64,000 bases of DNA from Pseudomonadota bacterium (GTDB lineage: Bacteria; Pseudomonadota; Alphaproteobacteria; Rhizobiales; Rhizobiaceae). Below the pieces are notes generated by a model. The model worked only from the letters and a program-made list of their open reading frames with translations. It made no database searches and was not told the DNA's origin. The stretch covers positions 1 through 64,000 of the forward strand of contig JAEWDP010000034.1 in the NCBI GenBank assembly GCA_023390055.1, in the 5' to 3' direction. The position numbers and the translations under genes are program-made. This document shows positions 54,171 to 62,550 of this stretch, piece by piece (the first letter of the stretch is position 1; every line of letters starts with the position of its first letter).

Positions 54171-55279
54171 GATGATGGCCTCTCTTCTGCCGGAACTCTG
54201 GAGCCGGAAAGCAGCGCTTCGGTGACGGCTTTGCCGCATGTGGCCGTATCGGCACTGCCGCCAAGATCACCCGTACGGGTCAAGGGGTCAGCGAGTACGA
54301 CCTCGATAGCGGAAACGATCGCGGCTGCCGCATCCGGACGTCCGAGATGATCGAGCATCATCGCTGCTGCCCAGATCTGGCCGATCGGATTTGCGATCCC
54401 TTTTCCGGCAATGTCGGGGGCAGAACCATGTACCGGCTCAAACAATGACGGAAATCGGCGCTCAGGATTGATATTGCCGGATGGCGCAATCCCGATAGTG
54501 CCGGTGCATGCCGGGCCGAGATCTGAAAGAATATCGCCGAACAGGTTGGACGCCACCACAACATCGAAGCGATCGGGGTTCAGCACGAAATGCGCGCAGA
54601 GAATGTCGATATGGTACTTGTCCCAGGATATGTCGGGATAGGCCTTTGCCATCTCCTCCACCCGTTCATCCCAGTAAGGCATGGTGATCGAGATGCCGTT
54701 CGACTTGGTCGCCGAAGTCAGGTGTTTCCTGTCGCGAGCTTTTGCAAGCTCGAAGGCGTAGCGGAGGATCCGATCGACTCCCACCCTGCTCATGACTGTC
54801 TCTTGAAGGACGACTTCCCGTTCCGTCCCTGGATACATCTTGCCGCCAATGGAGGAATACTCACCCTCGGTGTTTTCACGGACGACGAGGAAGTCGATGT
54901 CACCTGGTGCACGTCCGGCAAGTGGTGAGCGTACTCCCGGCATCAGTCTGACCGGACGAAGATTGACATACTGGTCGAACTCACGCCGGAACTGGAGAAG
55001 CGACCCCCACAGCGAGATATGGTCGGGTACGGTCTGCGGCCAGCCGACGGCACCAAAGAAGATGGCGTCGTGGCTGCCAATCTGCTGTTTCCAGTCGTCG
55101 GGCATCATCTGTCCGTGTTCGGCATAGTAATCGCAAGAAGCAAAGTCGAATTGTTCGAAGGCGATATCAAACTCAAATTTTGCGGCGGCGGCTTTCAATA
55201 CGCGCAAGCCCTCCGGCACGACCTCCTTGCCGATACCATCGCCTTCGATCACCGCGACGTTCAAGCGTTTGGTGCTCAT
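54167..55279 (-). CDS. ttuC: Tartrate/D-malate-type dehydrogenase (TtuC-like)
   Basis: A 370-residue beta-decarboxylating dehydrogenase of the isopropylmalate dehydrogenase superfamily. VAVIEGDGIGKEVVPEGLRV, the substrate-binding Arg cluster (LRPVRLMPGVRSPLAGR), REVVLQETVMSR, and LFEPVHGSAPDIAGKGIANP are as in TtuC tartrate dehydrogenases and DmlA D-malate dehydrogenases. It would oxidise L- or meso-tartrate, or D-malate, with NAD and Mn2+. AAGGAATTCTGCA precedes the ATG. It is divergent from the hydrolase, with a strong inverted repeat between them. Confidence 0.82.
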   Translation of the reverse strand: MSTKRLNVAVIEGDGIGKEVVPEGLRVLKAAAAKFEFDIAFEQFDFASCDYYAEHGQMMPDDWKQQIGSHDAIFFGAVGWPQTVPDHISLWGSLLQFRREFDQYVNLRPVRLMPGVRSPLAGRAPGDIDFLVVRENTEGEYSSIGGKMYPGTEREVVLQETVMSRVGVDRILRYAFELAKARDRKHLTSATKSNGISITMPYWDERVEEMAKAYPDISWDKYHIDILCAHFVLNPDRFDVVVASNLFGDILSDLGPACTGTIGIAPSGNINPERRFPSLFEPVHGSAPDIAGKGIANPIGQIWAAAMMLDHLGRPDAAAAIVSAIEVVLADPLTRTGDLGGSADTATCGKAVTEALLSGSRVPAEERPSS

Positions 55280-55438
55280 TGCAGAATTCCTTTTGTTGTC
55301 ACCTTAAAAACTCGCAGGAACCGCACTGAGGTCGATCCCGGTCGCGAGGTTTTTGCCAAGGAAGATTTCCGCCCATCTGCCGTTCTCCCGGATTGACCAT
55401 TCATGGCCAGCTTTACATCGGATGCCCAAATTCATCAT

Positions 55439-55466
55439 AATTGTCAATTATAAACTGTTGACAATT
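55439..55466. promoter_or_regulatory. Candidate GntR operator between ttuC-like and hydrolase genes
   Basis: Inverted repeat AATTGTCAA (55439-55447) and TTGACAATT (55458-55466). The right half lies in AAACTGTTGACAATT (55452-55466), which recurs exactly, inverted, at 61584-61598. It is 160 bases upstream of the ttuC-like start and 53 upstream of the hydrolase start. Confidence 0.6.
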
Positions 55467-55518
55467 TTTGTGATAGAGCGTGCACTCCTGGAGACGCAAG
55501 GACAGAAGGAACCTTCCG

Positions 55519-56481
55519 ATGCAAACAAGGCAGGGCACATCAACGCCAGGATCATCCCCCTCCCCCGCGCCACATGACGGACTGATGAAAGGCTTTCGAT
55601 ACGAGCGCATCAGGACGTCCGGAGCAGAAATACATGTCGCGATCGGTGGCAAGGGACCGCCTTTATTGTTGTTGCACGGCAATCCTCTGACCCATGTCAG
55701 CTGGCACAAGGTTGCGCCGGCACTTGTCGAAAACTTCACCATCGTGGCTCCGGATTTGCGTGGCTATGGCGACAGTTCCAAACCCGATGGCGGCGACGAT
55801 CACGCTGTCTATTCTTTCCGCGCGATGGGTGAAGACAATGCCGAGATCATGACATATCTCGGCTTTGATCGCTTCCTCGTTGCCGGACATGATCGCGGTG
55901 CACGGGTCGCCTTCCGCATGGCCCTGGATTTTCCTGAGCGCATCCAGCGCATGGCGGCGCTCGATATCATTCCGACCTACGACCTTCTTTCCAACATCAC
56001 TCTCGGGTGGGGGCTGGAAAGCTACCACTGGTTCTTCATGGCACAGAAAGCACCGTTTCCGGAAAAGCTGATCTCAGCCGATCTCAATTATTACATCAAC
56101 TACAAGCTGAACAAGAAGGGCGTCGGCCTGTCGATCTTTTCTCCGCAAGCCTTCGCAGAATATGCGCGGTGCACGACGCCTGAGCAAATCCATGCGGTCT
56201 GCGAAGACTATCGGGCGACCGTGACACTGGATCTTGCGTTCGACACGGCAGATTTTGAGGCCGGCGCAAAGATCAGGTGCCCTGTTCTCGTGCTATGGGG
56301 TGACAACAGCCATGTCGGTCGGCATCTGAAGCCTCTTGAAGCATGGGGGCGTTGGGCCCAAGACCTGCGCGGCTTTGCAGTCCCCACAGGCCACTATCCG
56401 GCCGAACAGCGGCCGGATGTCGTTTCACAGGCATTCCTGACCTTCTTCAATGGTCACGAGCCCGATATACCAAAGGCCTGA
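55519..56481 (+). CDS. Haloacetate dehalogenase-like alpha/beta hydrolase
   Basis: A 320-residue alpha/beta-hydrolase. The nucleophile elbow GHDRGAR gives Asp125, and Arg126 and Arg129 take the places of the two carboxylate-clamp arginines of fluoroacetate dehalogenase. YHWFFMAQ matches the His-Trp halide-pocket segment of that enzyme, and the catalytic His lies in GHYPAEQ. The oxyanion segment is HGNPLT, with Asn where fluoroacetate dehalogenase has Phe. Small halo-acids are the likely substrates; an epoxide is possible. The ATG at 55519 has AAGGA eight bases upstream; 55585 is an internal alternative. The gene converges on the isopropylmalate-dehydrogenase-like gene. Confidence 0.8.
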   Translation: MQTRQGTSTPGSSPSPAPHDGLMKGFRYERIRTSGAEIHVAIGGKGPPLLLLHGNPLTHVSWHKVAPALVENFTIVAPDLRGYGDSSKPDGGDDHAVYSFRAMGEDNAEIMTYLGFDRFLVAGHDRGARVAFRMALDFPERIQRMAALDIIPTYDLLSNITLGWGLESYHWFFMAQKAPFPEKLISADLNYYINYKLNKKGVGLSIFSPQAFAEYARCTTPEQIHAVCEDYRATVTLDLAFDTADFEAGAKIRCPVLVLWGDNSHVGRHLKPLEAWGRWAQDLRGFAVPTGHYPAEQRPDVVSQAFLTFFNGHEPDIPKA

Positions 56482-56497
56482 TCGTTTAAAAGGCAGT

Positions 56498-57580
56498 TCA
56501 GGCGGCCTTGGCTCCGATCGCGGCGATGATGCCTTGCGTCATCTCCGCCGTGCCCGCAACACCCTTGATGTCGGGCGTGCGGGTGGCGGGGTTTGCAAGT
56601 GCTGTGGCAATCGCTTCTTCCATGATGCCCGCTGCAGCAACGGCCTCCGGAACCTTGCGGTTGTGACCAAGCCATTCAATCAGCATGCGGGTCGATTCAA
56701 TCATCGCGAACGGATTGGCGACATTCTTGCCGGCAATATCGGGAGCAGAACCGTGTGTCGCCTGCGCCATCGCCAGATTTCCCTCACCGATGCATAGCCC
56801 AGGCGCCATGCCGAGGCCCCCGACGAGCCCGGCCGCCTCATCGGTCAGGATATCGCCAAACATGTTCGTCGTAACGACAACATCAAAGCTTTGGGGATCA
56901 CGTATCAGGCGTGTTGCCATCGTGTCGACGATCACCTCGTCCACACTCACATCCGGAAATTCTTTCGCGACACGGTAACATTCTTCGACAAACATGCCGC
57001 AGCCGAGCTTGAATACCGTATTCTTGTGAACGACCGTCAGTCGTTTCCGGCGTTGTTGGGCGATCTCGAAAGCAGCTCGCGCAACACGTGATGAGCCGGC
57101 ACGCGTAATCACACGGACCGAGATCGTGACGTCCTCCGTTGGCCGGAACTCTCCAGATCCGGCAACCACGTTGCGATCAGGCTGGAAGCCTTCATTGTTT
57201 TCGCGCACGATGACCAGATCGATGTCGTCATATATGGCGCCGATACCCGGGTAGGAGCGCGTCGGGCGGACATTTGCAAACAGGCCGAAGCCCTTTCGCA
57301 TGATCGGGTGCGGATTGATCGCACCTTCAACCTTCGGATAGGCCTGATGGCCGATCGGCCCCAGGATGAAGCCGTCCATCTTTGTCAGTGCCTCCATCGT
57401 GCCCTCCGGAAAGGTCGAGCCATGCGTATCAAGCGCCGTGCGCCCGATCGGCATCGGACGCCAGTCGATGCGCAAGCCGCATCTGGCGGCGGCCGCACGT
57501 GTGACACTGACCGCGGCAGGCACGATTTCAAGCCCGATATCGTCGCCATTGAGGACGCCTATAGTGAGATGGTTTTGCAT
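56498..57580 (-). CDS. Isocitrate/isopropylmalate dehydrogenase family protein
   Basis: A 360-residue enzyme of the same superfamily as the gene at 54167, only distantly similar to it. IGVLNGDDIGLEIVPAAVSV, the FANVRPTRSYPGIGAIYDDI Arg region, VHKNTVFKLGCGMFVEECYR, and ATHGSAPDIAGKNVANPFAM place the metal and NAD sites. Oxidative decarboxylation of a 2-hydroxy-dicarboxylate or tricarboxylate is expected; substrate unknown. The start at 57580 has AAAGGA upstream, and the 60 upstream codons overlap the preceding gene and are excluded. Confidence 0.82.
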   Translation of the reverse strand: MQNHLTIGVLNGDDIGLEIVPAAVSVTRAAAARCGLRIDWRPMPIGRTALDTHGSTFPEGTMEALTKMDGFILGPIGHQAYPKVEGAINPHPIMRKGFGLFANVRPTRSYPGIGAIYDDIDLVIVRENNEGFQPDRNVVAGSGEFRPTEDVTISVRVITRAGSSRVARAAFEIAQQRRKRLTVVHKNTVFKLGCGMFVEECYRVAKEFPDVSVDEVIVDTMATRLIRDPQSFDVVVTTNMFGDILTDEAAGLVGGLGMAPGLCIGEGNLAMAQATHGSAPDIAGKNVANPFAMIESTRMLIEWLGHNRKVPEAVAAAGIMEEAIATALANPATRTPDIKGVAGTAEMTQGIIAAIGAKAA

Positions 57581-57605
57581 GAAAGCGATCCTTTCAGGTA
57601 TGAAC

Positions 57606-58949
57606 TCACGCAGCCGCTTTGGAAATTTCGGCCATGTCCGGCGTGGTCTCGACAGCCCATGCCTTTTCAACAAGGTCGCGGGTGCGCTTTTCGCCGATGA
57701 TCGGGTTCGACTGGTCGACAAATTTTGTCGTGATGGCTTCGTTGGACAGTGGCCGTTCAAGACTGCCGATGGCGTGCGCTACATGCAGCTCGATCCGCTC
57801 GCCGTCTTCCAGCACCACGGCGATATGCACGGCGTCTTCTTCGACGGAAGCATCCGCCGTCGCCTTTACCTTGTCGCGTAACGCGATGATTGCGGGGTCT
57901 TTGACCGATTCATCCGTGAAGGCCGTTGGCGAACCATCCCCGCGCAGAAGCGCGCTCGCGGCTGAATGATACACGCTGAACTTGCCTTCAAGGCCGGTCT
58001 TTGGCTGCGTCTTGCCGGTCAATTCCAGCACCAGCGGATGCGTGCGCAACTCAACCGAGGCAATCGACTGGACCTTGTCGCCTAACTGTTGGCGAAGCTG
58101 CTGGCAGCCATCGATCGTCGGGTGGATGACGATGCCGCAGGCAAACGGCTTGTAGCTGTTGAGGCCGGCCTCCCAGTGAGCGCCCAACCCATCGATGATC
58201 TCGCCATAGTCCTGCTTCGTGGACAAGACGTTTGCAAATCCGCGCGGTGCCTCGATCGCGCGTTCCGAACTGTCGAAATTGGCCTTGGCGAGGAATGCCG
58301 CCATGGCGCCGTTTTGCGCAGCCCGACCGGGATGAAAACTCTTGCACATCGTACCGAACATCTCGCGCAAGCCAGATGATTGGGTCGCCGCGATCCCGAA
58401 CGCCCACACCATCTGTTGCTGCGTCAATCCAAGGAGCTTTCCGGTTGCCGCCGCCGCGCCGAAGACGCCGGCAGTGCCTGTGATATGCCAACCGCGATCG
58501 TAATGTTCGGGGTAAACGCAGTTTCCGATCCGGCATTCAACCTCGATACCGGTCACCAGCGCCGTTAGAAAATCCCTCCCGCTGACGGCACGTGTTTCGG
58601 CAACCGCCAGAATGGCAGAGGCAACGGGTCCGGCCGGATGAATGATCGTCTTCAGGTGAGTGTCGTCATAATCGAGGACATGAGAGGAGATGCCATTCAG
58701 CAAAGCGGCATGGAGTTCATCGATGCGTTCATCGCGAGCAATCACCTGCGCACGCGCGGGACCGGAGAACAAACGCACGGCATCAAGTGCCCGGTCGACC
58801 GTTTCGTGTTTCGCACCGCCGACAGCACAGCCAAGCCAGTTGACGAACGTCCTGACACCTTCGGCACGGATTGCGGGCGGGATCTGGTCGGCCGTGAGGT
58901 TGACGGTCCAGTTGGCCAGTTTCTTGGTGATTTCTGTTTCGGTCATCAT
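57606..58949 (-). CDS. MmgE/PrpD family protein (first copy)
   Basis: A 447-residue protein of the MmgE/PrpD fold, which includes 2-methylcitrate dehydratase, cis-aconitate decarboxylase and iminodisuccinate epimerase. Signatures are VLDYDDTHLKTIIHPAGPVA, GIEVECRIGNCVYPEHYDRG, and SGLREMFGTMCKSFHPGRAA. The reaction cannot be chosen by motif. Two ATGs (58949, 58946) precede TETEITKKLANW. A related copy lies at 60101-61516, with a transporter-like gene between them. Confidence 0.85.
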   Translation of the reverse strand: MMTETEITKKLANWTVNLTADQIPPAIRAEGVRTFVNWLGCAVGGAKHETVDRALDAVRLFSGPARAQVIARDERIDELHAALLNGISSHVLDYDDTHLKTIIHPAGPVASAILAVAETRAVSGRDFLTALVTGIEVECRIGNCVYPEHYDRGWHITGTAGVFGAAAATGKLLGLTQQQMVWAFGIAATQSSGLREMFGTMCKSFHPGRAAQNGAMAAFLAKANFDSSERAIEAPRGFANVLSTKQDYGEIIDGLGAHWEAGLNSYKPFACGIVIHPTIDGCQQLRQQLGDKVQSIASVELRTHPLVLELTGKTQPKTGLEGKFSVYHSAASALLRGDGSPTAFTDESVKDPAIIALRDKVKATADASVEEDAVHIAVVLEDGERIELHVAHAIGSLERPLSNEAITTKFVDQSNPIIGEKRTRDLVEKAWAVETTPDMAEISKAAA

Positions 58950-58984
58950 ATCAGCTTTCGTTGCGGTAGGTGAATGACACCCAC

Positions 58985-60085
58985 TCATCCGGTAGTTTTC
59001 TCGATCCAGCGCGAGACGTTTTCAAAGGCTTTGAAGGCGATCAGGATGGTCGTCATCACGACTGCAATCCGGGTGATCTGAAATGCTGTCACGGTTGCAG
59101 CATCGAAGTGCATGGCTGTGGCAGTCACCACCATTTCCGTGACACCGGCGGGCGCAACCGCAAGCAGGCTCGTGACAAAAGGAAGGCCGGTCATGGTGGA
59201 AAGGAGCCCCGCAACCACACAGGCCACAAAGATGAGGAAGGCAGTGGTCGCGAGTGCCGATGCCGTCACGCGTGGCAGCCGGCCAAGCAATTCACGTCTG
59301 AACCGGCACCCGAGCCAGATGCCGATAGAGATCTGGGCAAGCGTCAGGACGACAGGTGGCATGATGAACGGACCAAGTCCGAGGCCGGCAACCAGGACAC
59401 CGATCGCGGCAGGAACCAGAAGCCATGTGTTCGGAAATCCAAGTGGTCGCACAACCAGGCTGGCTGCAGCCGAAAGAGCAAGAAGAAATACCAGTGGCAA
59501 AGCGAGGCCAGCCAACGGCACAGGCGGCGGATCAATCGCACCTTGAGTACCAAAGAACGTGACAAGAAACGGCACGGTCGTCACAATTGCAGTCACACGC
59601 ACGAGATGAACCACGGCAACCGTGTCGGCATTGGCACCCTTCTGCTGTGCCACGACCGCCATTTCCGCAAGCCCGGCTGCGGCCGTTGCGAAAAAGGCGG
59701 TCTTTCGATCGACACCGCCAACCTTTCGCAGCATGAAAGCTGCCATCATCGTGCCGATAACGGTGGCGACGGTTGCCAACACCATCGCCGGCATCAGTTT
59801 CAGCATTGCAAGGAGCACTGCCGGTACGAAACGCAGACCGATTGCCAAACCTATCACCGTTTGTCCAAGTTCACGGCCGAATGGAATGGCCGTGACCGGC
59901 GCGCCAGCAACCGACGCTGCCGCGCAGGCGACAAGCGGCCCGATCAGATAGGGAACAGGAATTCCGGCAGGCTTGGCGAGGAGCGCACCGGCAACCCCGA
60001 CAAGCAATGCCAGAAAGACCCTGACGGGCGGGCGGCTAAAGAACAGGCCGCCATGAGAATGCCCATTATTGACCGGATACGGCAT
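58985..60085 (-). CDS. AbrB-family membrane protein
   Basis: A 366-residue polytopic membrane protein with about ten helices in two similar halves (GELGQTVIGLAIGLRFVPAV-like first half, LTLAQISIGIWLGCRFRREL second half), the organisation of the AbrB family sometimes misnamed ammonia monooxygenase. Glycine-rich turns AAGLAEMAVVAQQKGA and APAGVTEMVVTATAMHF repeat between halves. Members are likely transporters or regulators of transport. It sits between two MmgE/PrpD genes with gaps of 15 and 35 bases, so it probably moves the pathway substrate or product. Confidence 0.8.
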   Translation of the reverse strand: MPYPVNNGHSHGGLFFSRPPVRVFLALLVGVAGALLAKPAGIPVPYLIGPLVACAAASVAGAPVTAIPFGRELGQTVIGLAIGLRFVPAVLLAMLKLMPAMVLATVATVIGTMMAAFMLRKVGGVDRKTAFFATAAAGLAEMAVVAQQKGANADTVAVVHLVRVTAIVTTVPFLVTFFGTQGAIDPPPVPLAGLALPLVFLLALSAAASLVVRPLGFPNTWLLVPAAIGVLVAGLGLGPFIMPPVVLTLAQISIGIWLGCRFRRELLGRLPRVTASALATTAFLIFVACVVAGLLSTMTGLPFVTSLLAVAPAGVTEMVVTATAMHFDAATVTAFQITRIAVVMTTILIAFKAFENVSRWIEKTTG

Positions 60086-60100
60086 TTTGAACCGACGCTC

Positions 60101-61516
60101 TCAATTGGCAAGGATCAAACGCTTGGTCAGTTCGTCCAGTGACTTCAGTCCTTCCAGTCCACGCACCAGATCAACGATCTCTGCCGCCTTGTTTCGTGTC
60201 ATGCCTGCAAATTCGGTATTCTCCAGAAACTTGTCAGCGACTTCATCGTAGCTCATCGGGATGGCAGGGCTGCCCTTGCCAAAATCCGCGCGGCCCGAAA
60301 TCTTGCGGCCGTCGGCAAGGTCGATGTCGATCAAGGTCGTCATCAGATGGTAGCCGGCCGCTTCGGCGACGTCATCGACCACGAAATCGACCTTTTCGAT
60401 CATTGCCTTGACATCTTCTCGCTCGACAGCGGCATCGGTGAACTCGTTCAGTCCGGCACGGCCGTCGAGAAGCAGGATTGCCATGCAGAATTCCATCGAG
60501 AACTTGGCCTGCAATTCGTCCTTTGGCCGGCGATGGATCAGGGCGTTGGGCATGTTGGAATTGGTTCCAACCCGCACCCTTACGACATCTTCGGCGCGAA
60601 TGCCGTGTTCCTTGATAAGGCGCAGCATTTCGGTCATGCCCGGATGCGTCAGGGAACCCGATGGATGTGGCTTGATCGAAACACCAGGATCGGCAAATGT
60701 CCACGGCGCACCGAGCTTGCCAAAGATAGCCGCCTGATCGTAACCACCACCGGCTGCGGCGAAGAAACCGCGCGGGGCTTCAAGGATACGTCCTGCAGCA
60801 GTCCAGCCATAAGAGGCAAATTGTGCGGCGGCAACACCGCTTTCGGAGGATCGGCCGGCATGGAACGGCTTGGTCATGGTACCGAAGTTTTCACGCAGAC
60901 CAGCAGACTGGCTGCCCGCGATCGACAAGGCCCGCTGTGTCGTTGCGACATCCAGACCCATCAGCTTCGCACTCGCTGCTGCGGCGGCAAATGTGCCGCA
61001 GGTGGCCGTGGCATGAAAGCCTGTCTGATAGTGGCGCGGAGCGATCGCTTCAGCGACCTTGCACTCGACTTCGACGCCGAGATGGTAAGCCAGCATGAAG
61101 TCGCGACCGTTTGCTCCAACCAGTTCAGAGACTGCGAGAGCGGCGGGAAGCGCCGGTGCCGTCGGGTGTGTCAAGAGCCCGTAGACCCGGTCCTTGGCAA
61201 CGGCGAGCTGTGTATCGTCATAATCGTCAGCGTGAATTCCGACACCGTTGGCGAAGGCCGCAAAGCGCGGCGCTACCTTGCGGCCACCGCCGATGACTGT
61301 TGCTACACCATCATCAAGACCAAGATCATCAAGGTGGCGGCGCACCAGTTCGCCACTCTTGGCTACCGACCCTGACAAGGCCAGACCGAAACCGTCAAGG
61401 ATCGACTTCTTGCCGAGTTCGACGACTTCGGCAGACAGATCTTCAACTTTCGCGCCTTGGATAAATTCAGCGACATATTTCGTCAGTTCGACGTCGACAG
61501 CAGTGTTCTGGTTCAT
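60101..61516 (-). CDS. MmgE/PrpD family protein (second copy)
   Basis: A 471-residue homologue of the gene at 57606-58949. Aligned hallmarks: IHADDYDDTQLAVAKDRVYG, GVEVECKVAEAIAPRHYQTG, SAGLRENFGTMTKPFHAGRS. The copies are diverged enough to act on different substrates or steps. AAAGAGG precedes the ATG. The candidate operator at 61577-61598 lies 61-82 bases upstream, so this gene probably begins the operon that ends at 56498. Confidence 0.87.
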   Translation of the reverse strand: MNQNTAVDVELTKYVAEFIQGAKVEDLSAEVVELGKKSILDGFGLALSGSVAKSGELVRRHLDDLGLDDGVATVIGGGRKVAPRFAAFANGVGIHADDYDDTQLAVAKDRVYGLLTHPTAPALPAALAVSELVGANGRDFMLAYHLGVEVECKVAEAIAPRHYQTGFHATATCGTFAAAAASAKLMGLDVATTQRALSIAGSQSAGLRENFGTMTKPFHAGRSSESGVAAAQFASYGWTAAGRILEAPRGFFAAAGGGYDQAAIFGKLGAPWTFADPGVSIKPHPSGSLTHPGMTEMLRLIKEHGIRAEDVVRVRVGTNSNMPNALIHRRPKDELQAKFSMEFCMAILLLDGRAGLNEFTDAAVEREDVKAMIEKVDFVVDDVAEAAGYHLMTTLIDIDLADGRKISGRADFGKGSPAIPMSYDEVADKFLENTEFAGMTRNKAAEIVDLVRGLEGLKSLDELTKRLILAN

Positions 61517-61576
61517 GCCAAGCCTCTTTGGTCCCGAATATACAGGGGTGAATCTTCGGCTGGACAGTGTAACGTC

Positions 61577-61598
61577 AACTGTTAATTGTCAACAGTTT
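61577..61598. promoter_or_regulatory. Candidate GntR operator upstream of second MmgE/PrpD gene
   Basis: Inverted repeat AACTGTT (61577-61583) and AACAGTT (61591-61597), with AATTGTCAACAGTTT (61584-61598), the exact reverse complement of AAACTGTTGACAATT found at 55452-55466. It sits between the gntR stop and the MmgE/PrpD start. Confidence 0.6.
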
Positions 61599-61645
61599 TG
61601 TGTTGGAGATATCTTCGACGATATCCCGGCGCCCTCAGTCCAAGC

Positions 61646-62410
61646 TTACGATGTGCGGGTTTTACGTGCCGGTTTCGAGACGGTCGTTACGGCTTTTTCC
61701 GGCGCCGTTTCCATTGCGGCGGCGGGTTGCCCGGCCTTGCGGGTGCGTACAATGCCGTTGAGGATATGTGCTCTGGCTGCGGTCAGTGAACCGACCGGGT
61801 CGCGTTTCTCAAGCGCATCGACAATGGCCCGGTGCTCGGCGTTTGAAACATGCAGGACGGCACGCGACGATAGTGCGCGATAGCGCTGAATGTGAAGTTC
61901 ACGCACAAAGCTCTGGTATATGGCGCTCAGACGGTTATTGCCGGCCATCAAACCGATCTGTTTGTGGAATTCGAGGTTGACCGGATAATAGACATGGACA
62001 TCTCCGAGTTCGCTGATCTCATCCATCCGTTGCAGCAACGCTCTTAAGATCGCAATTTGGGCATCGGTGATGCGCTCGGCGAGGATCATCGCCATGCACC
62101 CGAAGACCGCGGCACGGGCTTCCGACAAATCCTGTGCCTCATCATTGGAAAGGGCCCGGATGAAAAAGCCGCGATTGGGTATGATTTCGATCAACCCCAT
62201 GGCAGCCAGTGCGCTACACGCTTCGCGAATAGGCCCGCGGGAGACACCGAGACGCTGCGACAAGCCGTTCTCGTTGACCCTTTCATTGGGCTTCAACTCA
62301 CCGTCTATGATCATCCGTTCAATTTCCGCTTGGACCACATTCGACAGTGAACGGGTCCTGAGAAAATCGATTGCGGAGAGATTTTGCGGTTGGGTATCGA
62401 TATCAGACAT
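61646..62410 (-). CDS. GntR-family regulator, FCD subfamily
   Basis: A 254-residue regulator. The N-terminal winged helix has the GntR pattern IERMIIDGELKPNERVNENG, LSQRLGVSRGPIREACSALA, followed by an all-helical FCD effector domain (about 95-225; LSEARAAVFGCMAMILAERI, EFHKQIGLMAGNN, HRAIVDALEKRD) that usually binds an organic acid and a metal ion. A Lys/Ala-rich tail follows. The ATG at 62410 has GAAGG upstream; the frame opens one codon earlier with TTG. It likely represses the surrounding catabolic genes via the shared AAACTGTTGACAATT sites. Confidence 0.9.
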   Translation of the reverse strand: MSDIDTQPQNLSAIDFLRTRSLSNVVQAEIERMIIDGELKPNERVNENGLSQRLGVSRGPIREACSALAAMGLIEIIPNRGFFIRALSNDEAQDLSEARAAVFGCMAMILAERITDAQIAILRALLQRMDEISELGDVHVYYPVNLEFHKQIGLMAGNNRLSAIYQSFVRELHIQRYRALSSRAVLHVSNAEHRAIVDALEKRDPVGSLTAARAHILNGIVRTRKAGQPAAAMETAPEKAVTTVSKPARKTRTS

Positions 62411-62550
62411 CAAAAGGCCTTCACAGATCCTGGACTAGGTGTGGTGCATGAGGACAACCACAACCGGCAAGCCCTCCCGTTCCCAGTTTATCAATAGTTT
62501 CCGCGAAAAGCGACGGTGATGTCGCTGGTATGCAGCGTGTTCATCCGGTT

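Noticed and set aside
58970..60142. 390-codon open frame on the plus strand rich in His, Arg and Lys
   Set aside because: Antisense to the AbrB-type membrane protein; His/Arg-rich composition is the expected complement of a hydrophobic gene.
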